Below are positions 1-9,108 of a DNA stretch of 64,000 nt, piece after piece. Location of the stretch: the NCBI GenBank assembly GCA_947306365.1, contig CAMZGD010000003.1, positions 62,001 to 126,000 of the forward strand, written 5' to 3'. Under the pieces are notes generated by a model. The model was not told the DNA's origin, ran no database searches, and saw only the letters and a program-made list of their open reading frames with translations. Numbering within the stretch: position 1 is the first letter of the stretch; every line of letters starts with the position of its first letter. The stretch comes from an uncultured Bacteroidales bacterium (GTDB taxonomy: Bacteria; Bacteroidota; Bacteroidia; Bacteroidales; UBA932). The translations under genes were made by a program, and so were the position numbers.

Positions 1-195
1 ACAGGGCTGCTGCGTCTCGACGATGCCGTCCACGGCCAGTTGCGCCGTGGCGTTGTAATCGATGGCGCTGGAATGGCGGGCGGGATGACGGAGCGCGAGG
101 TTTCCGGTGGATGTGCGTGTGTCGCAGGCGGTTGCAGCGGCCGCTAACAGGAGCAGGGCGGCGATGGGACGGAGGGAGGAGAATCTGTGTACCAT
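1..195 (-). CDS. Lipoprotein N-terminus, truncated by window edge
   Basis: Reverse strand reads MVHRFSSLRPIAALLLLAAAATACDTRTSTGN..., a lipoprotein signal peptide with lipobox; open to the window start. Confidence 0.6.
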   Translation of the reverse strand, partial: MVHRFSSLRPIAALLLLAAAATACDTRTSTGNLALRHPARHSSAIDYNATAQLAVDGIVETQQPC

Positions 196-221
196 ATTTG
201 CGAAGTTAGCAAAAAAATGTC

Positions 222-229
222 TATATTTG
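222..229 (+). promoter_or_regulatory. Bacteroidetes -7 box TATATTTG with -33 TTTG at 197-200 (21-nt spacer)
   Basis: Matches TTTG-N19-21-TAnnTTTG, 23 nt upstream of ATG 253. Confidence 0.5.
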
Positions 230-252
230 AAGATTATAATGAATTCTGTAAC

Positions 253-1398
253 ATGAAAGGACTGAAGCTGTTCCTGAAGGTGCTGCTGGCGGTGGTCGTA
301 TTGCTGCTGCTGGCGGTCGCACTGGTCTGGCAGGGCGAGATCCGCACCCTTTCCACCGTCAGGCAGGTGGAAGGCAATCCCTATCTCTATACGATGGAGT
401 ACAAGGCCGCGTACGACCTGGACGATGTGGTCGAGAAGGACGCCGACACCAATGCCGAGCTGCTGGATTATGTGATCACCCGCGTGGGGAAAGGCTTGCC
501 AATCAAAATCCAAAGTTCTCAAGTAGCAGATGAGAACGGTGAGCTCAAGACATTCAATTGCACGAGTTTCCAGGCGAAACAGGCTGAAGGCGACGGCTAC
601 TGGTACGGCCGTAACTACGACTATTACAAGAACCCGACCCTGGTGACGATCTCCCATCCGAAAAAGGGCTACGCCTCCATCGGCGTGAGCGACATGTCGC
701 ACATCGGCTACGGGCTCGACAAGCTGCCGGTGAAGTTCCTTTCGCGCATCAACTGCCTAGCGGCCATCTATGCGCCGGTCGACGGCATCAACGAGAAGGG
801 CCTCTGCACCTCCATCATGGCACTGCCCAGACAGGCCTCGCAGCAGGATACCGAAAAGCACGACGTCGGCACGTCGATGATCATGCGCCTGTGGCTCGAC
901 CGCTGCGCGACGGTGGAAGAGGCGCTGGCCCTGCTGGAAACCGTGGACGTCCGGCACGACGCCCTCGTGGGCGCCGGCTACCATTATATGGTCGCCGACG
1001 CGACGGGCGCCTGCGTGGTCGTGGAGTTCGACAAGGACGACGCCTGGAAGACGATCGTCGTGCGCAAGGACCCCGCGGAACACGCGATGCTGGTGACCAA
1101 CCACCTGCTCAATCCGAAACACTATACCACGGAACCCGACATCGCCGTCGGCAACCCGCACAGCCGCAGCTGGTGGCGTTACGAGACGGCAGGGGCGTAT
1201 CTTCGCGACCACGACGGCATCCTGACGCTGGAGCAGGCGCAGGAATGCCTCGCGCTGGTGCACTGGGTGGATCTCCCGATTCCCGGAGACGAGGTCGAGG
1301 ACACGCAGTACAGCAACGTGTACGACCAGCGGAACCTTACGCTGTCGCTCCGCAACTGGAACGACTACGGTACGACGCACACCTTCGTGCTGAAATGA
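253..1398 (+). CDS. Linear amide C-N hydrolase / choloylglycine hydrolase-like (C45/NTN family) membrane-anchored protein
   Basis: ORF 187..1398; internal ATG 253 (MKGLKLFLKVLLAVVVLLLLAVALV) is the better start; NTN-type nucleophile context FNCTSF, YWYGRNYDYY, VVEFDKDD. Confidence 0.7.
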   Translation: MKGLKLFLKVLLAVVVLLLLAVALVWQGEIRTLSTVRQVEGNPYLYTMEYKAAYDLDDVVEKDADTNAELLDYVITRVGKGLPIKIQSSQVADENGELKTFNCTSFQAKQAEGDGYWYGRNYDYYKNPTLVTISHPKKGYASIGVSDMSHIGYGLDKLPVKFLSRINCLAAIYAPVDGINEKGLCTSIMALPRQASQQDTEKHDVGTSMIMRLWLDRCATVEEALALLETVDVRHDALVGAGYHYMVADATGACVVVEFDKDDAWKTIVVRKDPAEHAMLVTNHLLNPKHYTTEPDIAVGNPHSRSWWRYETAGAYLRDHDGILTLEQAQECLALVHWVDLPIPGDEVEDTQYSNVYDQRNLTLSLRNWNDYGTTHTFVLK

Positions 1399-1430
1399 CA
1401 CAGACAACTGATACATATCCAATCAAGTAA

Positions 1431-3455
1431 ATGAAAAAGATGATTTTCCTGCTGGCTGCAGCGGGGCTCGTGGTGGCCTCCTGCGGCACGAAGCCGGCCA
1501 AGTATGCCGGTATCAACTATGATTACATGGACACGGAGGTCCGTCCCGGCGACGACTTCGCGAAGTACGCGACGGGCCACTGGGGCGATTTCAATCCCCA
1601 GCCGCCGGAGTATCCCCAGTGGGGCGCCTTCACGAAACTCGCCGACGAGAATACCAAGACCCTGGCCAGCCTGATCCAGGAAATCGCGGCCAAGGACAAT
1701 GAAAAGGGGAGCATCGCCCAGAAGATCGGCGACCTCTACAACATGGCCATGGACTCGGTGCGCCTGAACGCCGACGGTGCGGCGCCGCTGAAGGCCCACC
1801 TGGCCGAGATCGACGCGCTGGACAGCCGGGAGGCGCTTCTGCACCATTGCGCCGTCGAGCACGACAACATCCTCTTCGGCATGTATGTCGCTGCCGACGA
1901 GAAGGACTCCGACAACAACATCGTTTCCATCGGCCAGGGCGGCCTGACCCTGCGCAACAAGGAGTATTATTCTTCCCAGGATCCCCAGAACGTGATGGTC
2001 CGGGAGGCCACGAAGGAGCATATGAAGAACCTCTTCGTGCTGGCGGGCTATGACGAGGCCGTCGCGCAGGAGAAGGTGCAGCGCATCTGGGCCCTCGAGA
2101 CTGAGTTGGCCGCCGCGCATTACTCCATGGAAGAGCAGCGCATCCCCGAGAAGAACTACCACAAGATGACCGTCGACGAACTGACGGCCGTCTGTGCGCC
2201 CTTCGACTGGAAGACCTACCTGAAGGATTACCGTTACGACAAGACCACGGAGGTCGACCTCGGCCAGCCCGAGCCGGTGGCCAAGGCCTGCCGGCTGCTG
2301 ATGACCGCCCCGCTTGAAACCCTCAAGGACGTCTATCGCTGGCAGATCATCAGCGGCGGATCCTCCCTGCTGTCCGACGATTTCATCCAGGAGAATTTCG
2401 AATACAGCCGCAAGATCTACGGCACGCAGGAAGTTACCCCGCGCTGGAAACGTGCCGTCAGCCTGGTGGACGGCCTGATGTCCGACGCCGTCGGCCAGAT
2501 GTACGTGGAGAAATACTTCCCGCCGGAGGCCAAGAAGGAGATGCTCGAACTGGTCGGCAACCTGCAGAAATCGCTGGGAGAACGCATCCAGGCACAGGAA
2601 TGGATGACCGACGAGACCAAGGCCAAGGCACTCGACAAACTGGCCGCCTTTACCGTGAAGGTGGGCTATCCCGACAAGTGGGACGACCTGACCCCGCTGG
2701 TGATCGACCCGTCCAAGTCGCTCTACGAGAATGCCCGCGCCGCTTCCGAGTTCTACTGGGACCTGAATTACGACAAACGGTACAACAAGCCGGTCGACAA
2801 GGACGAATGGCTGATGCCCGCCCAGATGGTCAACGCCTACTACAACCCGACGACCAACGAGATCTGCTTCCCCGCCGGCATCCTGCAGCCGCCGTTCTTC
2901 GACCTCAAGGCTGACGCCGCCGCCAACTACGGCGCCATCGGCGTGGTCATCGGCCACGAGATGACCCACGGCTTCGACGACCAGGGCCGCCTCTACACGA
3001 AGGAGGGCAACCTCGAGAACTGGTGGACCGACGCCGATGCGGAGGCCTTCAAGAAGCCTTGCGACGCGATGGTCGATTACTTCAACACCCTGTGGGTGAT
3101 TCCGGACGAGCTGCACGCGAACGGTACGCTCTGCCTCGGCGAGAACATCGCCGACCACGGCGGCCTGAACATCGCCTTCAACGCCTTCCAGTTATGGCAG
3201 AAAGAACACGGCCGGCTGAAAGACGACAACGGCTTCACGCCGGAACAGCGCTTCTTCCTTTCCTATGCGAACGTCTGGGCGGGCAGCACCTCGGATGAGA
3301 TGCTCCGTTATCTCACGATGATGGATGTCCACTCCGTGCACTTCCTCCGCATCAACGGTGGCCTGGCCCAGTGCGACTACTGGTACGATGCCTTCGACAT
3401 CCAGCCGGGCGACGCCTACTACGTGGCGCCTGAAGACCGCGTGAAGGTGTGGTAG
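1431..3455 (+). CDS. M13 family metallopeptidase (PepO/neprilysin-like) lipoprotein
   Basis: GHEMTHGFDDQG (HExxH) and GENIADHGG zinc motifs; lipobox ...VVASC. Confidence 0.93.
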   Translation: MKKMIFLLAAAGLVVASCGTKPAKYAGINYDYMDTEVRPGDDFAKYATGHWGDFNPQPPEYPQWGAFTKLADENTKTLASLIQEIAAKDNEKGSIAQKIGDLYNMAMDSVRLNADGAAPLKAHLAEIDALDSREALLHHCAVEHDNILFGMYVAADEKDSDNNIVSIGQGGLTLRNKEYYSSQDPQNVMVREATKEHMKNLFVLAGYDEAVAQEKVQRIWALETELAAAHYSMEEQRIPEKNYHKMTVDELTAVCAPFDWKTYLKDYRYDKTTEVDLGQPEPVAKACRLLMTAPLETLKDVYRWQIISGGSSLLSDDFIQENFEYSRKIYGTQEVTPRWKRAVSLVDGLMSDAVGQMYVEKYFPPEAKKEMLELVGNLQKSLGERIQAQEWMTDETKAKALDKLAAFTVKVGYPDKWDDLTPLVIDPSKSLYENARAASEFYWDLNYDKRYNKPVDKDEWLMPAQMVNAYYNPTTNEICFPAGILQPPFFDLKADAAANYGAIGVVIGHEMTHGFDDQGRLYTKEGNLENWWTDADAEAFKKPCDAMVDYFNTLWVIPDELHANGTLCLGENIADHGGLNIAFNAFQLWQKEHGRLKDDNGFTPEQRFFLSYANVWAGSTSDEMLRYLTMMDVHSVHFLRINGGLAQCDYWYDAFDIQPGDAYYVAPEDRVKVW

Positions 3456-3456
3456 C

Positions 3457-3801
3457 CTAAGCTTTCGGCTTCCGCACGCGGTGGGGGACCGTTTCGGGCA
3501 GGACCATCGACAGTTCCATGAACCCCGCGTACTGGTCGCCGTCATACCAGGGCGTCTGGAAGATCAGCTTCCGGACGCCTTCTTTTTCTACCGTATAGAC
3601 ATTGGTCCGGGGGTTCTCCAGCAGGTCGGCAAGCAGCGAACGGGCGGGTTCCGGATGGCAGTCCAGCACGTTGTCGCCGATGATTTCCTGCCCGGGTTTC
3701 AGGAAGGTGCGGCGGGATTTCCGGTTCATGTCGAGGATGGTGCCGTCCTTGGCGCAGATCGTCACGGCCACGTCGGCCCCTTCGAAATAGTCTCTTTTCA
3801 T
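3457..3801 (-). CDS. Small stand-alone PAS-domain protein
   Basis: 114 aa with PAS-like text AVTICAKDGTILDMNRKSRRTF...GDNVLDCHPEPARS. Confidence 0.65.
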   Translation of the reverse strand: MKRDYFEGADVAVTICAKDGTILDMNRKSRRTFLKPGQEIIGDNVLDCHPEPARSLLADLLENPRTNVYTVEKEGVRKLIFQTPWYDGDQYAGFMELSMVLPETVPHRVRKPKA

Positions 3802-3853
3802 GGCGAGTGGATGGTATTGGATTGCAAAAATAGGAAAAAAGGATTTTTATGGT

Positions 3854-3861
3854 TACTTTTG
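3854..3861 (+). promoter_or_regulatory. -7 box TACTTTTG
   Basis: TAnnTTTG match 28 nt upstream of ATG 3890. Confidence 0.4.
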
Positions 3862-3889
3862 CCCGACATACGAAACGCTGAACCACCCG

Positions 3890-4867
3890 ATGAAGAAAAC
3901 CATACTCTCCCTTTTCCTGTTTGTCCTGGCCGTGCACGGCATCGCCTTTGCCCAGGATCCGGACAGCGTGTACTTCGAAAGGTACGAGTTGAACGAGATC
4001 CACGACGATTCCGATTCCGTGCTGATGCTCGTACGGCCGATGGACACGATCGACACGCAGGACAAGTATGTAAAGATCGTCCTGTTCAACGACCATACCT
4101 GGGACTACATCGAGCTCGAGCGCCCCGACATCGACACGACGGGCCTGTTCGAGGCCTGGGACGTGGAATCGATCCACGCCTACCGTGACGTGAAGGTTTC
4201 TGACCTGCCCGAATCGGTCGACCTGCTGCTGGTCGACTCGGACCACCGGTTCGTGGCGCCGATCATCGGGCGCAGGAGTTCCACGTTCAAGTATCGGAAG
4301 GGGCGGGCGCACAACGGGATCGACATTCCGCTGCGCATCGGCGACACCATCCGTTCGCCGTTCGACGGCGTGGTGCGCTATGTCGGCGGCGGAAAGGCTA
4401 CCGGCGGCTACGGAAACCTGATCGTGGTCCGTCATCCCAACGGCCTGGAAACCTACTACGGACACCTGTCGGAACTCCTCGTGTCGGAGAACGACCTGGT
4501 GGCGGCGGGCGAGCCGATCGGCCTGGGCGGCAGCACGGGCCGGAGCACGGGACCGCACCTGCATTTCGAGACGCGCTATATGGGCAAGCCGTTCGATCCG
4601 GAACGGGTCATCAATTTCGACAACGGAACGCTCCGCGATACGATACTGACCATCAAGCGCCATTATTTCAACGTGGGTTCGCACTACGGGATGACCGACA
4701 AGCAGTCGAAGGCGGTCACGGAAGCGGTCTACTACCGGGTAAAGAAGGGCGACACGCTCGGTAAGATCGCCCAGAAACACCATACGACGGTCAATGCGAT
4801 CTGCCGGCTCAACGGCATCAGTTCCAAGAAAGTGCTGCAGATCGGCCAGCGCATCCGTGTGCGCTGA
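3890..4867 (+). CDS. M23 (LytM) peptidase with C-terminal LysM domain
   Basis: HNGIDIPLRIGD...GYGNLIVVRHPNGLETYYGHLS...GPHLHFE; LysM YRVKKGDTLGKIAQKHHTTVNAICRLNGI; signal peptide from ATG 3890. Confidence 0.93.
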   Translation: MKKTILSLFLFVLAVHGIAFAQDPDSVYFERYELNEIHDDSDSVLMLVRPMDTIDTQDKYVKIVLFNDHTWDYIELERPDIDTTGLFEAWDVESIHAYRDVKVSDLPESVDLLLVDSDHRFVAPIIGRRSSTFKYRKGRAHNGIDIPLRIGDTIRSPFDGVVRYVGGGKATGGYGNLIVVRHPNGLETYYGHLSELLVSENDLVAAGEPIGLGGSTGRSTGPHLHFETRYMGKPFDPERVINFDNGTLRDTILTIKRHYFNVGSHYGMTDKQSKAVTEAVYYRVKKGDTLGKIAQKHHTTVNAICRLNGISSKKVLQIGQRIRVR

Positions 4868-4874
4868 CCTTCGT

Positions 4875-4890
4875 CCGCCCGTCCGGGCGG
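4875..4890. terminator. GC-rich hairpin between convergent genes
   Basis: CCGCCCG-TC-CGGGCGG inverted repeat between stops at 4867 (+) and 4891 (-); no U-tract. Confidence 0.35.
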
Positions 4891-5769
4891 CTATTCCGGT
4901 TCGTCGATGGTCAGGAAGCGTTCCGGGCCGAGACAGTTGAGGGCGCGGTCGATGACCGCGCTCATCTTTTCATCCTTCCGGTTGGCGTGGATGTAGAGCA
5001 GCGATTCGAGGTAGAGGGTGAGCATCGCCGATTCGTCGCGCCGCCGGAACGACTGCGCGTCGATCTTCAGGCCGGTGGCCTTCATGAAGGTGTCGAGACG
5101 GTCTTTCAGGAAGATCTCGCCGCCCCGGTAGATGTTGATGTAAAACAGGACTTTCCCGTCTTCCACATAGACCGGGATGAACCCGCCCGGGAAACAGACC
5201 AGTTCTACGGGAATGCCTGCCACCTGGCAGATCATCAGGTAGATGAAGGCCAGGACGAAGGGATTGCCGTCGCGGGTGCGGAGCGTGTCGCCGATCCGGG
5301 CATATTGCGGGTCGCGGAGCTGCACGTCGTAAACGGTGAATTTCAGCCGGTGGAAGAAGATGTGGTTGAGGATGCGGATGTTCTCCACGCCGGTGCGCAG
5401 ATCGGAGTTTTCGGCCAGGTATTCCTGCGAGCAGCGGTAGAACAGGTCTTCGTAGCGCTCGCGCTGCAGCGTGTAGTCGAACAGGGAACTGAGGATCCAG
5501 CTGCCTTCGAAGAGCGAGAGCGGACCGGGCGTGCGCGTGATGAAATCCTGCAGGTCGGCCAGCTTGAATTCCGTGTTGAGGCTGCGGGCGCGGGTGACGA
5601 TGGCCGCCTTGCGGGCGGAATCGGTTTCGCGTTCGGCGCGGTTGCGGAGCGACCGGACGACCTCGGGGCCGAAACTGCGCAGCCGGTTGTCCACGAGTTC
5701 GGTCACGACCGTGTCGCGATCGTCGAACAGGGCGACGAGCGATTCGAGTTCTTCCGGATCGACGGCCAT
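4891..5769 (-). CDS. SirB1/transglutaminase-like family protein
   Basis: GNPFVLAFIYLMICQVAGIPVELVCFPGGFIPVY pattern typical of SirB1-like transglutaminase fold. Confidence 0.75.
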   Translation of the reverse strand: MAVDPEELESLVALFDDRDTVVTELVDNRLRSFGPEVVRSLRNRAERETDSARKAAIVTRARSLNTEFKLADLQDFITRTPGPLSLFEGSWILSSLFDYTLQRERYEDLFYRCSQEYLAENSDLRTGVENIRILNHIFFHRLKFTVYDVQLRDPQYARIGDTLRTRDGNPFVLAFIYLMICQVAGIPVELVCFPGGFIPVYVEDGKVLFYINIYRGGEIFLKDRLDTFMKATGLKIDAQSFRRRDESAMLTLYLESLLYIHANRKDEKMSAVIDRALNCLGPERFLTIDEPE

Positions 5770-5773
5770 GGTC

Positions 5774-6652
5774 TCAGGCGGTCAGGGTGTCGAGGGCCCG
5801 CTCCAGCAGCTGCGCCATCAGCGGCTTGTAGTCCGGATTGCTTTCCTTGACGTGGCGGTTGGCGATGGCCAGGCAGACCGTGGCGGCATCGTGGCCGAGC
5901 AGGGCGGCCAGGCCGGCGAGGGCGGAGCTCTCCATTTCGATGTTGGTTACGCGGTACCCGGCGTATTCGAAGCTTTCCAGTTTCTCGATCAGGTCGGGCA
6001 TCGTGAGTCTCAGGCGGACGGAGCGTCCCTGCGGCCCGTAGAAGCCTGGCGCGGAGACGGTCATTCCCTTCACGGTCCAGGGACTGAACCGGTCGACGAG
6101 TTCCTGGCTGGCGCGGACGAAGTAGGGGCGCCCGAGCCGCTGCGGCCAGTCCATATGCCGGACGAAGGCAGTTTCGAAATCTTCGAGGAAGATCTTTTCG
6201 CCGTCTTTGTACCAGTTGAGCACGCCGTCGAAGCCGATGGAGATGTGGCTCAGGATGTAGCTGCCCAGCGGGATGTCGGGCTGCGCGGCGCCGCAGGTGC
6301 CGATGCGCAGGATCTTGAGGCGGCGGTGCGCCTTCTTCGGGCGGCGCGTCTTGAAATCGATGTTGGCCAGGGCGTCGAGCTCCGTCATCACGATGTCGAT
6401 GTTGTCGGTGCCGATGCCGTGGGAAAGGGCGGTGACGCGCCTGCCGTGGTAGGTGCCGGTGATGGTGTGGAACTCCCGCGAACTCTTGTCGAGCTCGATG
6501 GTGTCGAAGTGCGTGGCGATGGTGCTCACGCGGCCCGGGTCGCCCATCATGATGACGATGTCGGCGAGGTCCTCGGGCAGGATATGGAGATGGAACACGG
6601 AACCATCATCGTTGATGATCAGTTCCGAGCTGGGAATGGGCTTGTCGTTCAT
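5774..6652 (-). CDS. Nucleoside (uridine) phosphorylase family protein
   Basis: MMGDPGRVSTIA, SHGIGTDNIDIVMTEL, LRIGTCGAAQP, TNIEMESSALAGLAALLGH; start set to MNDKPIPSSE. Confidence 0.88.
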   Translation of the reverse strand: MNDKPIPSSELIINDDGSVFHLHILPEDLADIVIMMGDPGRVSTIATHFDTIELDKSSREFHTITGTYHGRRVTALSHGIGTDNIDIVMTELDALANIDFKTRRPKKAHRRLKILRIGTCGAAQPDIPLGSYILSHISIGFDGVLNWYKDGEKIFLEDFETAFVRHMDWPQRLGRPYFVRASQELVDRFSPWTVKGMTVSAPGFYGPQGRSVRLRLTMPDLIEKLESFEYAGYRVTNIEMESSALAGLAALLGHDAATVCLAIANRHVKESNPDYKPLMAQLLERALDTLTA

Positions 6653-6719
6653 GTTTTCAGTCGTTAAAAAACAAATATCGAAATTATTTTGTAAATTCAC
6701 AAGTCCAAACGACCGTCCG

Positions 6720-9107
6720 ATGAAATTCCGATTCCCCCGTGCTCCGTTTATGGCAATCCTGTCACTCCTGGTCGTTTTCGCCGGGTGCAGGCCCGGTTGG
6801 ACGGATCCGGGGCGGGATCCCGGCCGAAGGGCCGATGCGCTGCTGCGGACGATGACGCTGGAGGAAAAGGTCGGACAGCTGCTCTGCCCGCTGGGCTGGC
6901 CGATGTACGAGAAGGCTGCCGACGGCAGTGTCCGCCGGTCTGCGGCGGGCGACGCCTTCATCGGGGCGCAGCACGGTGGCGCGCTTTGGGCGACCTTCCG
7001 GGCCGATCCCTGGACACAGAAGACGCTGGAGACCGGACTCAGTCCGGTTGAAGCGGCCGGTCTGTCGGACAGGCTCCCGGACAAAATTCCGCTGTTCCTG
7101 TTCGAAGAAGCGCCGCACGGGCACATGGCCATCGGCACGACGGTTTTCCCGACGGGCATCGGCCTGGCGTCCACGTGGGATCCGGCCCTGTTGGAGGCCG
7201 TCGGACGGGTAATCGGAACGGAATTGCGGGCGCAGGGCGCCACGATGGCGCTGGGGCCGGTGATCGACCTGGCGCGTGAGCCGCGCTGGTCGCGGGTGGA
7301 GGAAACCTTTGGCGAAGACCCCTTCCTGACGGGCGAGCTGGCGGCGGCGATGGTGCAGGGCTCCGCGTCGCAGGGCGTGACCGCCACGTTGAAGCATTTC
7401 GTGGCCTATGGCGTCCCCTCCGGCGGCCACAACGGGAATCCGTCTTCCGTCGGCGAACGGGAATTGCGCGAATGCTTCCTGCCGCCGTTCCGGCGTGCCG
7501 TCGAAGCCGGCGCCGGGGGCGTGATGACCTCCTACAATTCCGTCGACGGAATGCCCTGCACGGCCAGCGAGGCGCTGCTGACCGGCGTGCTGCGCGATGC
7601 GTGGGGCTTCGACGGCCTGGTCATCTCCGACCTGGGCAGCATCGACGGGCTGGCTACGACACACCACATTGCCGCCGACCGGCAGGAGGCTGCCGAACTG
7701 GCCCTGAAAGCGGGCGTGGACATCGACCTGGGCGCCGGATGCTATCCGCTGCTGGTCCAGTCTGTCCGCGACGGTCGCATCCCGGAAAAATGGGTTGACC
7801 GGGCCGTACGCCGCGTCCTGACCCGGAAATTCGCTGCGGGCCTGTTTGACCGTCCGGTCGCCGACGCCCGGGCAGCCGATTCGGCCGTCCATTCACCGGC
7901 GCACCTTGCGACGGCGCTTGCCGCGGCACGTGCGGGCGTGACGTTGCTCGAAAACAACGGCATCCTTCCCCTGAAACCGGATACGCGCATCGCCCTGGTG
8001 GGGCCGAATGCCGACAATGCTTACAACCAGTTGGGCGACTATACGGCGCCGCAGTCCGAAGGAAAGGTCGTCACGATGCTGGACGGTCTCCGGGCGCGCG
8101 GTGCGAAGGTGAGCTATGCGAAAGGGTGTGCCGTCCGCGACACGCAGGCCGACGGCATTGCCGAAGCGGTACGTGCCGCCCGCGCCGCCGACGTGGTGGT
8201 GGCGGTGGTCGGCGGTTCCTCGGCGCGCGATTTCCGCACTTCCTACGAAGATACGGGCGCGGCCGTGACCGATGCGGCCACGGTCAGCGACATGGAGTCC
8301 GGCGAAGGATTCGACCGGAGTTCCCTCGACCTTCCGGGCCTGCAGCCGTCGCTGCTGAAAGCGCTGAAGGCTGCCGGCAAGCCGCTGGTGGTGGTCTATG
8401 TCGAAGGCCGTCCGCTCGACAAGCGCTGGGCGAAGGAAAACGCCGATGCGTTGCTGACGCTCTGGTACCCGGGCGAGCAGGGCGGTACGGCGCTGGCCGA
8501 CGTCCTTTTCGGCGACTGGAATCCGGCCGGCCGGCTGCCGGTGAGCGTTCCCCGCGATGCGGGCCAGCTGCCGGTGTATTACAACCAGCGCATCCCCGCC
8601 GGCCACGACTACGTGGAAGAACCCGCCTCGCCGCTGTATCCGTTCGGCTACGGCCTGTCTTATACTACATTCTCATACGCCAACCTTCGGGTTGAGATCG
8701 ACGATCCGGAATCGTGCGCAAGCCTGGTGGAGCGGCAGGTTCTTCCGGACCCCGGCGCCCCCGCCGGGTCCGGAATGGTCCTGCCGCGCGTAGGCCGTTT
8801 GGAGAATGTCGTCGCCCGCGTCGATGTGACGAACACGGGCGGTCGCGACGGCGAGGAAGTCGTCCAGTTCTATGTGATCGACGAAGTCGCCTCGACCGTG
8901 CGGCCGCGCAAACAGCTCTGCGGTTTCGCGCGCGTCGCCATCCCGGCAGGGGAGACCCGTACCGTGACGGTTCCGGTCGGACGCCATTCCCTCGAACTGG
9001 TCGACGCGGCCGGAAATACCGTCGTCGAACCCGGTACGTTCCGCATCCAGGCGGGCGCCTCTTCCGAAGATATCCGTTGTGAAACCATCCTAACCTATAC
9101 GCCCTGA
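6720..9107 (+). CDS. Glycoside hydrolase family 3 (beta-glucosidase/xylosidase-like) lipoprotein
   Basis: GH3 N-domain (LKHFVAYG, FDGLVISDLGSI), C-domain and FnIII tail (SPLYPFGYGLSYTTF); start MKFRFPRAP. Confidence 0.9.
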   Translation: MKFRFPRAPFMAILSLLVVFAGCRPGWTDPGRDPGRRADALLRTMTLEEKVGQLLCPLGWPMYEKAADGSVRRSAAGDAFIGAQHGGALWATFRADPWTQKTLETGLSPVEAAGLSDRLPDKIPLFLFEEAPHGHMAIGTTVFPTGIGLASTWDPALLEAVGRVIGTELRAQGATMALGPVIDLAREPRWSRVEETFGEDPFLTGELAAAMVQGSASQGVTATLKHFVAYGVPSGGHNGNPSSVGERELRECFLPPFRRAVEAGAGGVMTSYNSVDGMPCTASEALLTGVLRDAWGFDGLVISDLGSIDGLATTHHIAADRQEAAELALKAGVDIDLGAGCYPLLVQSVRDGRIPEKWVDRAVRRVLTRKFAAGLFDRPVADARAADSAVHSPAHLATALAAARAGVTLLENNGILPLKPDTRIALVGPNADNAYNQLGDYTAPQSEGKVVTMLDGLRARGAKVSYAKGCAVRDTQADGIAEAVRAARAADVVVAVVGGSSARDFRTSYEDTGAAVTDAATVSDMESGEGFDRSSLDLPGLQPSLLKALKAAGKPLVVVYVEGRPLDKRWAKENADALLTLWYPGEQGGTALADVLFGDWNPAGRLPVSVPRDAGQLPVYYNQRIPAGHDYVEEPASPLYPFGYGLSYTTFSYANLRVEIDDPESCASLVERQVLPDPGAPAGSGMVLPRVGRLENVVARVDVTNTGGRDGEEVVQFYVIDEVASTVRPRKQLCGFARVAIPAGETRTVTVPVGRHSLELVDAAGNTVVEPGTFRIQAGASSEDIRCETILTYTP

Positions 9108-9108
9108 T

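Noticed and set aside
1365-4783. Long minus ORFs 1365..3158 and 3542..4783 opposite the M13 and M23 peptidases
   Set aside because: Codon-bias artefacts; real genes supported by catalytic motifs on plus strand
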